From NCBI GenBank assembly GCA_028023455.1, contig JAQFVV010006200.1:5371860-5435859 (forward strand): DNA of 64,000 nt, read 5' to 3'. Source of the DNA: Epiperipatus broadwayi (taxonomy: Eukaryota; Onychophora; Udeonychophora; Euonychophora; Peripatidae). Position 1 is the first letter of the stretch. Each line of letters opens with the position of its first letter. Made by a program: the position numbers and the translations under genes. Positions 19,188 to 31,646 of this stretch are shown here, piece by piece. Below the pieces are notes generated by a model. That model did no database searches. It saw only the letters and a list, made by a program, of their open reading frames with translations, and was not told where the DNA came from.

Positions 19188-20613
19188 GAGATCGTTTCCC
19201 TAAACTTTTTAATGGCAAACCAGGAATGATTAAAACTAAACCGGTGTCACTGGAAATGTCACCAGAGGTCGTGCCAATAATTTGCAGACCTCAAAAAGTC
19301 CCTTTCACACAGAAAGAAAAAGTAGCAAATAAAATAAATGAGTTAGTGAAGAACGGCATTCTAGAACCGACAGAGGAGACAGAGTGGGTGACTTTGCTGG
19401 TTGTTATCATCAAACCTAATGAACAGATATGCTTGTGCGGCGATTATCGCATAACTGTCAACAAATCCATAAATAAACACGCCTACCCCATCCCAAACTC
19501 CAGAGAAATATTAGCATCACTGCAAAAATCAAAATATTTTGCTAAAATAGATTTAGATGCTGCTTTCCATCAAATTCCAGTAACAAATAAGGCTGCTGAA
19601 ATTCTGACACTGACTACTCATGTGGGTCTATTCAAATGCAAACGTCTCCGATTTGGCATAGCATCCACTCCCAGTATATTCCAAGCAAAAATTGAAACAC
19701 TTCTTACTGGATGCGAGGGCATTGTCCCTTATTTTGATGACATATTAATTATGGCAATATCAGAAAATGAATTGCATAGTTGTCTAACTACTGTCTGTCA
19801 AAGGCTAGAAGAGTTTGGAGTGAAATTAAATACTCAAAAATGCATATGGAAGGTGACTGAATTAAAGTTTTTAGGGCACATTGTCTCTAGCTCTGGGACA
19901 AGGGCCTCTCCCAAAAAGGTCAAAGCAGTGTCAGAAGCTAGAAAGCCTAGTAATGTACAACAATTGCAGGCTTTTTTGGGTTTGGTAAACTATTTTGAGA
20001 ACTTCCTAGAGGGCAAAGCTCACATAGCCAAGCCATTATATGAGCTACTGAAAAAAAATCAGAAATGGAAGTGGGAAGCAACACAAGAAAGGGCTTTTCA
20101 AAATACCAAAGCTTTACTCATATCAAACAAATTACTTGTGCACTATAATAGTGATCTTGAAATAACACTAATGACTGATGCATCAGAATATGGAGTGGGG
20201 CAGTAATATGTCACCCAGCTCAATCTGGGGAATGTCCCATAGCATACGCATTGTGCACTTTGTTCAAAGCTGAAAAAAATTATAGTCAGCTGGACAAGAA
20301 AGCGCTAGCCATAGTATTTGGAATTCGTAAATTCCACCAGTATTTATATGGTCGTTATTTCAAAATCATGACAGACCACAAACCACTTCTGGGAATTTTA
20401 GGCATCAAACAAATTCCAGAACACCTCAGCCCATGCATGTTGAGATGGATTAACATACTCACCGGGTATGATTACAGTCTGGATTATAGAAAGGGAAAGA
20501 ATATTGGTCACGCTGACGCGTTATCCCAAATGCCTGACAACTCAGAGAATACAACAAGCGAAATAGAAATCAACTACATTGACACACTTCAAAGCCAGAC
20601 TCTTAATAGCTGA
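19154..20613 (+). pseudogene. reverse transcriptase and RNase H of gypsy pol
   Basis: The 19154-20206 frame (350 codons) carries a full RT domain: NGILEPTEETEW near residue 70, motif A IDLDAAFHQI, RFGIASTPSIFQ, catalytic PYFDDIL, KCIWKVTELKFLGHIVS, and the connection LQAFLGLVNYF. RNase H begins at MTDASEYGVGQ, then a stop and frame change at about 20206 interrupt it. It continues at 20251-20613 with NYSQLDKKALAIVFGIRKF, YGRYFKIMTDHKPL and HADALSQMP. The YFDD catalytic box is intact, so only the frame damage disables RT. An in-frame stop (TGA at about 20611) separates RNase H from integrase. Confidence 0.92.
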
Positions 20614-20658
20614 AAAGTAGCAGCATGGACTAATGAAGACGCTGGCTACAAATGGCTG

Positions 20659-21883
20659 ATGAAAAATATTAAAAGAGGCTGGCCAGCACAACGTTTTCCA
20701 TTTTTGCACATAGAGCTATGGAAGGCTCGCGAAAAATTTTCAATATGTAAAGGTTGCATTCTTAAAGGTGATCAGGTCCTAATATCAAAAATAGGCAGAT
20801 CGCACATACTAAATTTATTACATGACGGTCATCCAGGCATTGTCAGAGCAAAAGTGTTAGCCTGTAGTTTTGTATGGTGGCCGAAAATCAGCACTGATAT
20901 AGAAACATTCATAAAAAAATGTTCTAGCTGTCAGTCATGTGCAAAAGCACTCCCAGTGAAATATAAAGCATGGAAAGAAGCAGAGAAACCTTGGCAGAGA
21001 ATTCACATTGGCCACTGCGGTCCAATCCATGGACAATTATTTCTTGTAGTGGTCGATGCCTACTCAGGATGGTCCGAATACAAACCAGTGAAAAATACAA
21101 GTTCGGATGAGATGCTGAACAGGCTCATGGAAATTTTTTCATACCACGGGCTACTGTAAACCCTTGTATCCAATAATGGAACCAGTTTCACGTCTGAAAA
21201 ATTTGCCAAATTTATGCAGGAATGGGGGATTAAACACATCCTTACCCCCCTACCACCCCCAATCAAATGGACTGGCCAAGAAAGCAGTACAAAGCTTAAA
21301 GTCATCCATGAATAAATTGGAAAAATGAAGACTCCAAGAGGCAGTTTTTATGGCGTTGCTATATCAGCATTCCACACCCACTGCTAAAATGGGCAGATCA
21401 CCTGCAGAAAAATACTTAGGCCGGAAATTACGTACAAAACTCTCAGCAATAATGCCATCAAAAGAGCATCAAATGCCAATTATGACAAACAAAAAATTTT
21501 CACCGGATGAACGAGTCTGGGTGAAAAATAATTTAAATAAATCATGGACTCAGGCATATGTGGTACGCCATTTAGGTAAACAAGTGGTTACTGTCCCTAT
21601 GGCAGACGGCAAAATATTACATAAGCACATTAACCAATTGTGCAAGAGTGCAACAACAGAATGTACTCCGCAATTGTTTAAAAGTAATGACAAAGAAGAT
21701 GATACTCACTATGAAACTAAAAGTGAAACAAAAATCATTACTGCTGATGAAGAACGTCAAAATAGTGAAGAAAATGAAATAGTCACAGATGATGAAATTA
21801 AATCACCCCCACATGCAAAGAGGAGAACAAAAATTCCCCTCCGCCTGCATGATTATGTGTTAAGTTCAGAAAAAAAGAAATGA
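20659..21883 (+). pseudogene. integrase of gypsy pol, catalytic residues lost
   Basis: The 20659-21159 frame has the HHCC zinc-binding domain (HILNLLHDGHPG, then CSSCQSC) and the start of the core. The first catalytic aspartate of the usual HIDxxGP box is glycine (IHIGHCGP). Downstream of a stop at about 21157 the usual SDNGT box reads SNNGT, so the second aspartate is asparagine. The stretch that should carry the third (glutamate) is out of frame. The C-terminal part is open at 21350-21883: a YLGRKLRTKLS segment, a VWVKN to QAYVVRHLGKQVVTV SH3-like domain, and an acidic then lysine-rich tail. This integrase cannot work as it stands. Confidence 0.88.
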
Positions 21884-21913
21884 AAAAAAAAAATTTTTTT
21901 TAAGTACGTCGCT

Positions 21914-21928
21914 GAACTTGGGGAGGCG
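21914..21928 (+). promoter_or_regulatory. polypurine tract of the gypsy element
   Basis: GAACTTGGGGAGGCG abuts the 3' LTR start (TGCTAT at 21929), the position where plus-strand DNA synthesis is primed in LTR elements. It is only partly purine. Confidence 0.6.
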
Positions 21929-22570
21929 TGCTATGTATGTGTGTGTATTCACATATACACGCAATAATAATAACTCTATGTATATGAGTGTATTCACACA
22001 TACACACAATAATAATAATGTAGCTATTACAAATATTCAAGTATGTGCGTGTATGCTAAAAGCATTAACAATAATGATTAAGGTTGGTCAGAGATAACTA
22101 AACTGGCCACTTGTACCTAGTGTCATGGGATGACCAATGGAAATACACTTGTGTTACATCCAGAATGCAGGAACAAATAAGGTCAGACTTGCTAGGTGAA
22201 GTTGAGGGATGGATGCATTTTCCTGAGTGCACAGACACTACTTCACTTTCAGCTCATCTTGTGGAGAGGTCTACCTCCGAACGTACTAAGGTAGACCTAG
22301 GGACCATTACAGGTCGTATAGACTTTAATATTATTTATTATAATCCTGCGGACCTTTAAGACTAGAGTTGTATAATAATGTATTAGTCAGTTTATCTTTG
22401 TAGTAATTGTAAAATGTATTGATCCTCGTATGTATTTATGTATATAAACCTATTAACTCCACTACCATGTTCGTGTGTTTTATTATATGATTACTTAGCA
22501 TTGTTGAGTGCGATAACTCTCACTCGAACCTCGATCATATATATATATCCGACTAGTACCGGATATTTCA
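21929..22570 (+). repeat. 3' LTR of the gypsy element
   Basis: 642 bases matching 17238-17875 with a few small indels (an extra CT near 21973 and a TA step near 22548) and about 20-25 substitutions by eye. TATATAAA lies at 22441-22448. It is followed by the AAACC target duplication at 22571-22575. Confidence 0.92.
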
Positions 22571-22575
22571 AAACC
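22571..22575 (+). repeat. target-site duplication AAACC, right
   Basis: Matches 17233-17237, which defines both element ends. Confidence 0.85.
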
Positions 22576-25500
22576 GAAATCTAGTAGATCATTCTTGTTG
22601 TGATTCATGCTATCATATCAGGTAGTTATGCAAATATCAGACTATCATTTTGGGCTCAACTTTTTAAGTTCCTTCAGAATGTTCTTTTTTTATTTTTTAT
22701 TAAATTACATATCATGAGCCATTTACAGCATAATTCCATAGATTCCTCCAATCATCCAATAAACATAACAATTGAGATAGTTTTGGTTTAGGAATATATT
22801 GAAAATTAGTTTTTCACTGACAACACATTCTGCCATTGTGATTGATATCCAATCAGACAGTATTATTATGGTTACTGTTATAGAATTCTTTTTATCTCCT
22901 GACATCAACTGAATATCAAGTCAGTGAGTTCAACTTGACTACAAATATTAAAAACAGCTAATCATTAACACATCACCAGAACAGCCTACAAATTATTTTT
23001 TTCTTGGTTGTATAACCAAGTTAACCTGTTTGATTATACAATTTTTTTTTCAAGGTCACATGCTGACCTTCCCATCTGCCAAGGTGAAGTTCATAAACAT
23101 TTTATTATTGATAAACATATTATATTTATAATCGTGTTTACCAAATGAATTGAATATGTCACCAATTAAAGCAGCATGTTTATTTTTTTACAAAAGATCT
23201 GTTATTTATTTTTTATTACAGTTTATTAAAAATATAAAATTTAAAACTTGTATTTTTGGATTTTCAATGTTAAAAACAACTCTGAGGCTTATATAATCGC
23301 AAAGTATATAATTACGTAAACCAAATTTTATTTTACATAATAAGGCCTCTTCTTACAAATAATGCACCACTCCCTCGTGATAAAAATATTAGATTTTTGA
23401 TTCAGTCATTATGAGTATATGTTTAAACAAATAATGTAGATGTTTGAGGTATTTTTAAATTTACTTTATACAATAATGAATAATTTTAACAATAGCCAAA
23501 ACACTCTTCTCTCAAGCTAAATTTTAATAAATACTATAAATTAACATGTATGTTATTAAAACCAATTTACATCTGTATATTTCACTCTTATACACATATA
23601 CCTATTAAATTGTTTAAATTGATCTAAATTTTTTTTAACTCTTTTAAAACTATGACATTACAATTTTAATATTCCTTGTTTAATTTATTTAAAAATTTAT
23701 TGATTTATCTAACATTGTGTTACTTTTGAATATGTTCTTTTATATATAGCATTGTACTTCATACTTAATAGTCACTAAATAGCTCCACCACCACCCCTCC
23801 TTCATAAAAAGTAGGACAAAATTAATTAACTTATCATTATTTTTCTTTGTTGATTCCTTTAAGTGTCATTTTGTTTCTATTGTACATATTTTTGTACCAG
23901 ATCATTTTAGATTTAATATTTTAGATTTATTGGCTATATCAATTGCATATGGTCAGTTGGATTCATGGTCTTTTTGTTCATGTTTAAAAAATTACATTGA
24001 TTTAGATAAACTATGGTTCTTCCATTATGAGTTCAACAAGTGATTCCTCTTTCTCCAAATCATAACCTCATCCCATCTCCCTAATCATCAATTAATTTCA
24101 TGTCAAACAATGTCATTATGTACTTCCTACAATAATTTATTGGCATCTCTAAATTGGTGCTATAAAGCTATACATGTCCACAGTCACAAAAAGTGGATTG
24201 CAGAGGATTCCCTTTATTGACTATAGTTAGACTTAAATCATGAGATGAAACATAAAGGAGAATATCTTGTGTAAATATGAATTTAATCTGGCCAAAAATT
24301 ATGTGATATGTTCAAAGTTTTGTTTCCTGTGGCTGAATTTAAAGAAGGATGGCCTGGTCACTTTGTAGTACTATGATTATATAATCTTGAAGATAGTATG
24401 AATAGTTTGCATAATGAACAAATCCCTTAGTATCAACTACCAACATTCAAAACATTAATGTCATCAATAATGTTTGAAATCACAGCATATATCAATTCCT
24501 TGTTGTCGTCCCCCCCCCACACACACATTCTCCCACTTTTTCATCATGACAAAAAAATATAGATTTTTCTCCATCATTGGTATCATTTCCAATTCATTTT
24601 ATTATCCAAATCCATGGTCAGTTTACAAACAGGTCATCAGAAAGAGCAAGATTAATATGTTGATGCTGTCCTTCAATTTAATCGACACTGCCATATATTA
24701 AAGGATTACTATAATCTACATTTTTGACTTTTTGTAATCTTACATGTTTATTGTCTTTTATTCTTCTATCTAGAACAAATTTCTATTTATTTTTATGTGT
24801 TTCTTATTATTTCTTTTTTCCTATCTCCTTTCATTCTAATATGTACTTTTTATTGCCTCCCTATGCTTCAAGTCTTTTTTCCATTTTGGATTACCCTTGA
24901 TTTCTTTTTTTTTAGTTGTTTGCTTGTTCTATTGCTTCATTTTATTTAATATTCTCTAGTCTAACCATTTTGTTTAACCTTCTTTGTAATTATTTTATGT
25001 AACTTGTCTTATAACTATTGTCTATTCCCCATTTTTTATCTTAATAATAACACTTTAATTATTTTTTGTTTTATATGCAATTACTTTCATAGTATAGGAT
25101 TTATATATGAGTGAAGTTTGCCTTGACATCTATGTTTTGGAATGTAAACAAAGGTATAGAACAATTTTGGTTAAATCACTCCAAGGGATTTAGCAGTCCA
25201 TATGTTTGAGTAGCCAAATGTAATGGAAAAAGAATAATTAAATATAAAGAATGACTAAAGCCTCTATATACAGAACTTGGTTATGTGTTGATGTACCAAA
25301 TGCAATGGAAGTTCAGTTTCTATTGAATTTCATCTTGAACACAAATTGTTGCACCAAATGTAATGGAATTAAAAAGATAGAAAGTTAAAATAAATAAACA
25401 AATTAAATGCATATGTTGATTTTCAAATCTTGTTAATCAGATGTTGATATTTTCATCATTTCTTATAATATTGTAGTGTAACTATAAAAAAATAATGATG

Positions 25501-26724
25501 GTTATCAAACCAAGTATCATTCTATATGTAAGTGAATTGCAATTAATTTTTTTAAAGGCAGCAGTTATATTTCCAGAATCATACTCTACTTGTTATCCAA
25601 CTGTCTTTTGATTGGCTAAAAAATTATCAGGAAAGACAGCTTTTTTAATATATAGAGTAAAATCTGTTTACTATAGATGCCATTTCTTTGATAAAAGGAT
25701 TATTCTTACAAACCTATATTTAAAACTTCCCAAATATTACCTGTTTCTCTGATATTACTTCTGATTGTTTGTTGGTTATAAAGCACAGGCCTTAAATATA
25801 TACATTTATATAAAAGGAGGGAAAGAATTGGGATTTTTAAAAACAATAAATTTATTTTAATAAAACTAGTATTAATATTTTCACATGATGAGTTTAAATG
25901 TCTAATACAGTAATAATAAAAAAAATGGTATATCAAAACTTGAATAAATATATTTATCAATATTTACTCTTTCATTAATTAAAAACTAGGTATAAACTGA
26001 TCTAATTAGTTATCTACATTTCCATTTTCTCTTTAATTTCTTTTGGGAAAATGTTGATTTTTTGTAATTTATAAATTCAAAGTGAAATCTAAAACCTCTC
26101 CTTATGTTCATCGATAGGTCTTTTTGTGGGTGTAAATTTTTAGTATTATTTGTCTTTTCAATTTCTTCCTTGGTTTTGAGAAAATGAGAGAGAGTGGAGG
26201 AGTAAGAAAGGGAGAAAAAAATATGGTCAATTCTAAGTTGTTGTTTTTTTAAAAAAAGACCTGTCTTTGAAAACTAATACTAAGAAATTTTAGATTACTC
26301 ATTGAAATCACAAATTAAGTTGATAAATCCCTATTTTTTTAAAGAACCCTTCAATTAATTGTTAGTCATGCCAGCATTTTTTCATAACATCAAAGCAGTA
26401 TTTAAAGAATAAATTAAAGAGAAAATTAAATGCAAATAGCAAATAGATCAATACTGATTTCAATATATTATGAAATGTTTATTACCTTAAAGCATTTAAT
26501 TTATTAAGAGAATATCTCCACAAATATATTCTATTCCTTATTCTATACAAACTAAGATTAGTACTTTAATTTGAAAAAATAAAATACAAAAGGGGAAAGG
26601 CCAAAAAAGCTACCCTTTCTTCCCTGACCAATTTCTCTCTTTTTCACAATTTCACAAAGAGAAAAAATAAATAAATTTATGAATATATGTTTAATATTGA
26701 AATACAAGTATAATTTATATACTT

Positions 26725-27656
26725 AATCTAGATGTAATTAAAGGAAATTTGAACCAACTTTCAAGCTTCCTAAGTCATCCATTCTATCCAATATAACCAA
26801 TACATATGACCACATACATGTGAAAAAGATCTCCAATATACATATTTCATGCTGAAACAGCACTCATCAGTTGGTATGGATCATCTCCCAGACATATATA
26901 ACCAGTGCTCAATTTATATTAAGATAGCAAATCTACACACTGTAATGGACAGGTCTTAATCCTCTTCAACTCTTCAGCCATCCATATCACTGAAAATCTG
27001 ATGACTTTGAGCATTCCATCATCAGATTTTCAGTGACATGAATGGCTGAAGAATTTGAGAGTGGAGAGGATTGAAACCTGTCCATTAAAGTATGTAGATT
27101 TTCTGTCTTAATATAAATCAAGCATTGGTTATATATATATATATGACCAATAGATGGAGCTTTACCAAGACCTCCAAACAAGCGTATTTGTTTACATAAA
27201 CATCAGAGTCAATATTCACTGTCTCTTACCTTAGATCAGCTGATTTCAAGCTGATTTTCTCTCATCAGTGAGCTGATTTCAAGCTGATTTGCTCTCATCA
27301 GTGAAGGGAGCTGATCTGAGGGTGGAGCAAAATGAAAGAGACAGTGAATATTGACTCTGACGTTTATGTAAACAAATACGCTTGTTTGGAGGTCTTGGTA
27401 AAGCTCCATCTATTGGTCATTAATACAAACTATAGCAGGTTTTTACGTATATAAAACTTGTTTTGTTTTTCATATATATATATATATATATGGGAGATGA
27501 TCCAGTCTAACTGATGAGTGCTGATTCAGCATGAAATACGAATATTGGAGATCATTTATCTTTTTCACATGTCTGTGGTCTTATGTATCAGTTATATTGG
27601 ATAGAGTGGATGATTATAAGGAGCTTGAAATTCAAATCCCCTTTAAATATATGTTA
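26725..27656. mobile_element. full palindromic MITE (GGATTTGAAC family) carrying a nested MITE
   Basis: The left arm runs from TAGATGTAATTAAAGG through CCAATATACATATTTCATGC and AGCACTCATCAGTTGGT to an inner CTGAAAATCTGATGA. The right arm returns as inverted CATCAGATTTTCAGTGACAT and so on to TTCAAATCCCC. The inner hairpin (26930-27100) is nearly perfect. The right arm is split by a separate palindrome at 27143-27420. Without that insert the element is roughly 650 bases. The TATATA flanks hide the target duplication. Confidence 0.75.
27143..27420. mobile_element. nested near-perfect palindromic MITE
   Basis: The arms ATGACCAATAGATGGAGC and GCTCCATCTATTGGTCAT open and close a 278-base palindrome. 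The arms match almost base for base over about 90 bases. The centre holds two direct copies of an AGCTGATTTCAAGCTGATTT unit of about 34 bases. It interrupts the right arm of the surrounding MITE, so it is the younger of the two. TA-rich flanks fit a TA target duplication but do not prove one. Confidence 0.75.
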
Positions 27657-28899
27657 AGTGTATGACAATAAAAATAACTAAGTTGTTAATTATAATAATG
27701 ATAATAAAATAAGGCCTTTCAGAATTTGAATAAAGCATATTGTTTTTAATCATTAAATTACTTAATAATAGTGCACTATATCATCATAGGTAGCTAAGCT
27801 GTACATGAAAAATCTTGAAGATTTAGTCTCTTAGGGGGAGGGGGGTTGATGCCCAAAATAGAATTTTATTTGAATTTTCAAAAAGTTGTTTGTAATCTTA
27901 TATGGCTTCTACATTGGTTGTAGGCTTATTATTTCATGAAAGCATCACTAGGTTTGATTCTCAAATTACGTTTGAACAGGATGTTTAGCAGATCATGCTT
28001 TTAAGTTAACAGGCAAGCAGACAAATAGGTAACATATTATTATCTGAGAATATAACATTATCGGTTCTTTTTTCATGACTTTCTTCACCTCTGTGAAATT
28101 TCAACTCAACAGCTTAAATTTATTTTCAAATGTAACAATTGCTCATTAACACTTTGTTAGTCCAGTATTAAGTGCTTGAAAATTAATTTCTGCTTTTATA
28201 ACCAAGCTATTTGTTGACCAAAAATATATATTTTTCAAAATTCAAGCAGTGACTTACCCATCTGTTCAGGATTTGTTGATAAACATTTTGTTAATAATCT
28301 TATAAATTTCTTTTTAATTTTATCTCCCAGATGAATTGTTTATTTCATCCATTAAAAAACATGTTTGTTTATTTACAAAAGATTTGTTTATTTTTTAAAG
28401 TTTAAAAAAAAATAAAGATTTATTTAACATACGCACTTTTAATATAATTATTAATAATTCAAAACTATTCTGAAATTTCAGATTTTGTGATTTTCTAAAA
28501 ACACGTAAGTCAAATTATACGTTATGTAATGTAATGAGCTTCTTGTTATGCATAAATAATGCGCGACGTTTCCTATAATCAACTTTTAAATTTTTGGTCA
28601 ACTTGTACTCATGAATATACGTTTGAAAAAATAAAATATATAGATATTTAAATGTGTGTTGGTTTTAAATTTATTTACACAACCGTGACTAGTTTTAATA
28701 ACAATTAACCTCTTTTTGTTTTAAGCTTAGATTTTAATAAATACTATGAAGCAGTACGCAGTCTGCTGTATCCATTCGTCCATATGGAACATATATATAT
28801 ATACAATACATATTTTCAATTGATCTAAATTGTATTTTAATTCTTTTAAAGCTGGAACATCTCTACTCACTTTAAAACTTGCTGATTTACAGTTTTTTA

Positions 28900-29500
28900 T
28901 TTATGGGTTTTGTGGTTTTATTCTCAATAATCACTATCTATATATGTGTGTGTGCGCGCGCGTTACGTAATTATAAGAATTATTGCTAATAATCACACTG
29001 AAGATGATCATGATTAGGCTTTATTCAACTGATGGCAGTAACGTTTATTTATGGGATGGAGAAACAGCCGACTTTTAGTATTTTTTAATTGAATTCTGAT
29101 ATTGATTATTGAGAGCACTTAGTTTAACTATTTTTCGCAATATTGTTTAAAGTATTTTTTTCTTACCTACATACACAAACACACACGTATATATATTAAA
29201 AAGGTTTAATACCATTTATATGTATATCTAAATATGGATGTATTCAAGTTTTAAATGGTATACAATCACAGAATTTATGAAAAAAGTCAGGCTATTGTAT
29301 CTAATGGAAATATTCAGATGTTTAAAACCCTAGATCACCCAAGGAATGGAGATTATTCCTAAAATTTTATACGTGAGAGAAATCTGACTAATATCTTTTT
29401 TTTCGTTTGATAGTTTATAAAATTATGAAGTGAAATTTAGAAGTGCTATGAAATAATTTGATTGATTATATATTTACTTCCAGAGTGCTTAATATTTACA
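28900..29500. other. AT-rich non-coding stretch
   Basis: It contains a short TG/CG run near 28944-28962 and TA runs. No gene is visible. Confidence 0.45.
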
Positions 29501-29504
29501 CTCA

Positions 29505-30859
29505 TATATATATATATAATTATTCAAAACAATACAATAATTAATACAGTAAAACAATATTTTAAAAAAACAAATATATACCAATTTAATAGAAGTACTT
29601 TCAACTATCTATGTAGTCGTTGTCAACTAGATTCAAATTGTATTAGAAAAAACCGTTACAAATGTAAACAAAAAGTAATACGTCATACATCAATTTTCCC
29701 ACAATTCATTAATTTTTATATTGGCGGCCTGTCTGTTTATCAACTATTGATTTTCACTTTTTATTAACATAGCTTCTTTAATTTTGCGTTTATTATTATT
29801 TCTTTCAATACACAAAATCTTAACTTTATTAAAATCAAAATCAAAACCATAATTGCATGTTACATTATGATCAAAAAATACTGATGGTGATACATCATCA
29901 TTTCTAACATTCTCTTGTCTTGATTTTTGCACTCGTTTATATAACAACAAATGCTCCTTTGATCTTTTCTCCAATGTACATCGAGATTCCCCGATATATG
30001 CCTTTCCACAAACACATAGCCATTTATATATTGCACAAATTTGATTTAAAATACTACACCTATTTTCTGAATTATTTATTAATCTATTTAAATTAGGAGT
30101 AGTATAAAATGCAACTCGACATATATTTTTATATATCTGTTTTATAAATTTCACTTGTTCATTACAAATAAATGGTATTGATATCCAAGTATATTTTATC
30201 TTATCAATATCTATAGCATCTAAAATATTTCTATTATTATTAAACTTAGTAACAATATTATAAATTAATTTATGATCATATCCAACATTTAACAAATCCA
30301 TAATAAATACATTTATGTTACTTATTTTATCAGAACTATATTTACATAATTTATTATTCCTAAATAAAAATGATTTTAAACCGGATAATTTATGTGCTAT
30401 TGGCACATTTGAATACCAAGGAATATATCCTCTTTTTTCAATATCTTTTATTACCATACAATAATCTAATTTATTTTTATTACGGGTAACTTTAATATCT
30501 AAATACTGAATTGACATTTTTTCTTCAAAAGATTTACTCCATTTTAAACCTTCTAAACTATTTAATTCATTGAATAATACATTTATAATATCTAAACTTC
30601 CACAAACAAAAACATCATCAACATACCTGTAATAAATTTTAATACCTTGGCAATATATATTATTATTAAGAATTATATCTTCATATCTTGATACTACAAA
30701 ACTACATATTTGTGAAACTACAGGAAGTCCCATAGGCCATCCTTAATCCATTTTATAATAATTTTCATTAAACATAGCATATATATTTTTATCAATAAAA
30801 TATAATACATCATTTACAAATTTTACTTTTTTAACATCAACTTTTTTTAACATTAAAGA
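29505..30859 (-). mobile_element. Penelope-like element, 5'-truncated, minus-strand copy
   Basis: This is the inverted partner of the copy at 31824-33285. Read on the minus strand, it holds the RT and GIY-YIG coding region (29744-30733 and upstream) and a 3' flank of about 240 bases ending in a TA run. It shares a junction at about 30860 with a plus-strand copy. The two full copies differ by only a handful of residues, so they are recent or kept alike. Confidence 0.85.
29744..30733 (-). CDS. Penelope-type reverse transcriptase plus GIY-YIG endonuclease, N-terminally truncated
   Basis: 329 codons beginning at MGLPVVSQIC, which is RT motif B. In-frame coding homology continues upstream toward 30840, but a stop in the GWP region (TAA at 30744-30746) cuts it off. 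YRYVDDVF is the RT catalytic box. The C-terminal domain carries AIYKWLCVCGKAYIG and TLEKRSKEH, the GIY-YIG nuclease pattern, with a glutamate in KEAML near the end. In Penelope-like elements the RT copies the RNA and the GIY-YIG nuclease nicks the target. The N-terminal part of RT (before motif A) is missing, so this copy could not act alone. Confidence 0.85.
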   Translation of the reverse strand: MGLPVVSQICSFVVSRYEDIILNNNIYCQGIKIYYRYVDDVFVCGSLDIINVLFNELNSLEGLKWSKSFEEKMSIQYLDIKVTRNKNKLDYCMVIKDIEKRGYIPWYSNVPIAHKLSGLKSFLFRNNKLCKYSSDKISNINVFIMDLLNVGYDHKLIYNIVTKFNNNRNILDAIDIDKIKYTWISIPFICNEQVKFIKQIYKNICRVAFYTTPNLNRLINNSENRCSILNQICAIYKWLCVCGKAYIGESRCTLEKRSKEHLLLYKRVQKSRQENVRNDDVSPSVFFDHNVTCNYGFDFDFNKVKILCIERNNNKRKIKEAMLIKSENQ

Positions 30860-31146
30860 AAATTCAAAATATTAATATTAATAATAATGATAGTATTTGT
30901 ACATTTGATATATGTGAGATGTACGGTTCAATAGATAGATTAAAATCTATAAAAATTATATTAGATGCTTTAATGTTAAAAAAAGTTGATGTTAAAAAAG
31001 TAAAATTTGTAAATGATGTATTATATTTTATTGATAAAAATATATATGCTATGTTTAATGAAAATTATTATAAAATGGATTACGGATGGCCTATGGGACT
31101 TTCTGTAGTTTCACAAATATGTAGTTTTGTAGTATCAAGATATGAA
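30860..31146 (+). pseudogene. plus-strand Penelope RT fragment ending at the assembly gap
   Basis: It starts just before RT motif A (SICTFDICEMYGS in frame with 30919) and runs to motif B GWPMGLSVVSQIC, then hits Ns at 31147. It is identical to 31824-32113 except for one base near 30950 versus 31913 (serine versus cysteine codon). Confidence 0.75.
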
Positions 31147-31646
31147 NNNNNNNNNNNNNNNNNNNNNNNNNNNNNNNNNNNNNNNNNNNNNNNNNNNNNN
31201 NNNNNNNNNNNNNNNNNNNNNNNNNNNNNNNNNNNNNNNNNNNNNNNNNNNNNNNNNNNNNNNNNNNNNNNNNNNNNNNNNNNNNNNNNNNNNNNNNNNN
31301 NNNNNNNNNNNNNNNNNNNNNNNNNNNNNNNNNNNNNNNNNNNNNNNNNNNNNNNNNNNNNNNNNNNNNNNNNNNNNNNNNNNNNNNNNNNNNNNNNNNN
31401 NNNNNNNNNNNNNNNNNNNNNNNNNNNNNNNNNNNNNNNNNNNNNNNNNNNNNNNNNNNNNNNNNNNNNNNNNNNNNNNNNNNNNNNNNNNNNNNNNNNN
31501 NNNNNNNNNNNNNNNNNNNNNNNNNNNNNNNNNNNNNNNNNNNNNNNNNNNNNNNNNNNNNNNNNNNNNNNNNNNNNNNNNNNNNNNNNNNNNNNNNNNN
31601 NNNNNNNNNNNNNNNNNNNNNNNNNNNNNNNNNNNNNNNNNNNNNN
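31147..31646. other. assembly gap, 500 Ns
   Basis: Exactly 500 unknown bases, which looks like a default gap size. The 467 bases left of it (30680-31146) and right of it (31647-32113) are the same palindrome, so the gap may be spurious. Confidence 0.95.

Larger units (their letters stand above)
17238..22570 (+). mobile_element. Ty3/gypsy LTR retrotransposon, Mag-like, full-length but inactive
   Basis: A 5.3-kb element with two near-identical LTRs, a primer-binding-type TGGCGCAGTC just inside the 5' LTR, gag with zinc knuckles, then protease, reverse transcriptase, RNase H and integrase in that order, and a purine-rich tract before the 3' LTR. Gag-to-integrase order and the absence of env place it in Ty3/gypsy; the gag style and size suggest the Mag group. 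The LTRs begin TG and end CA and are flanked by AAACC. The LTRs differ at roughly 20-25 sites by eye (about 3-4%), so insertion was not very recent. The reading frame is broken several times and key integrase residues are changed, so it could move only with help. It inserted into the tandem-duplicated segment described at 10850-17232. Confidence 0.93.
22576..28890. repeat. ancient tandem duplication, rest of copy 2 and copy 3
   Basis: This continues the segment split by the gypsy insertion. 22960-23200 resembles 28130-28390 (both contain ATAACCAAG then TAAACATTTT then TGTTTATTT-TTTACAAAAGAT). 23290-23640 resembles 28500-28850 (both contain TTTTAATAAATACTAT and TTGATCTAAATT). 24160-25040 resembles 16010-16450. 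25260-25600 resembles 10910-11150. 25690-25985 resembles 14470-14800 and 16450-16770. The offset between the second and third copies is about 5.2 kb. No open reading frame of substance is conserved across copies. The MITE cluster at 26725-27656 lies inside copy 3 only. Confidence 0.6.
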
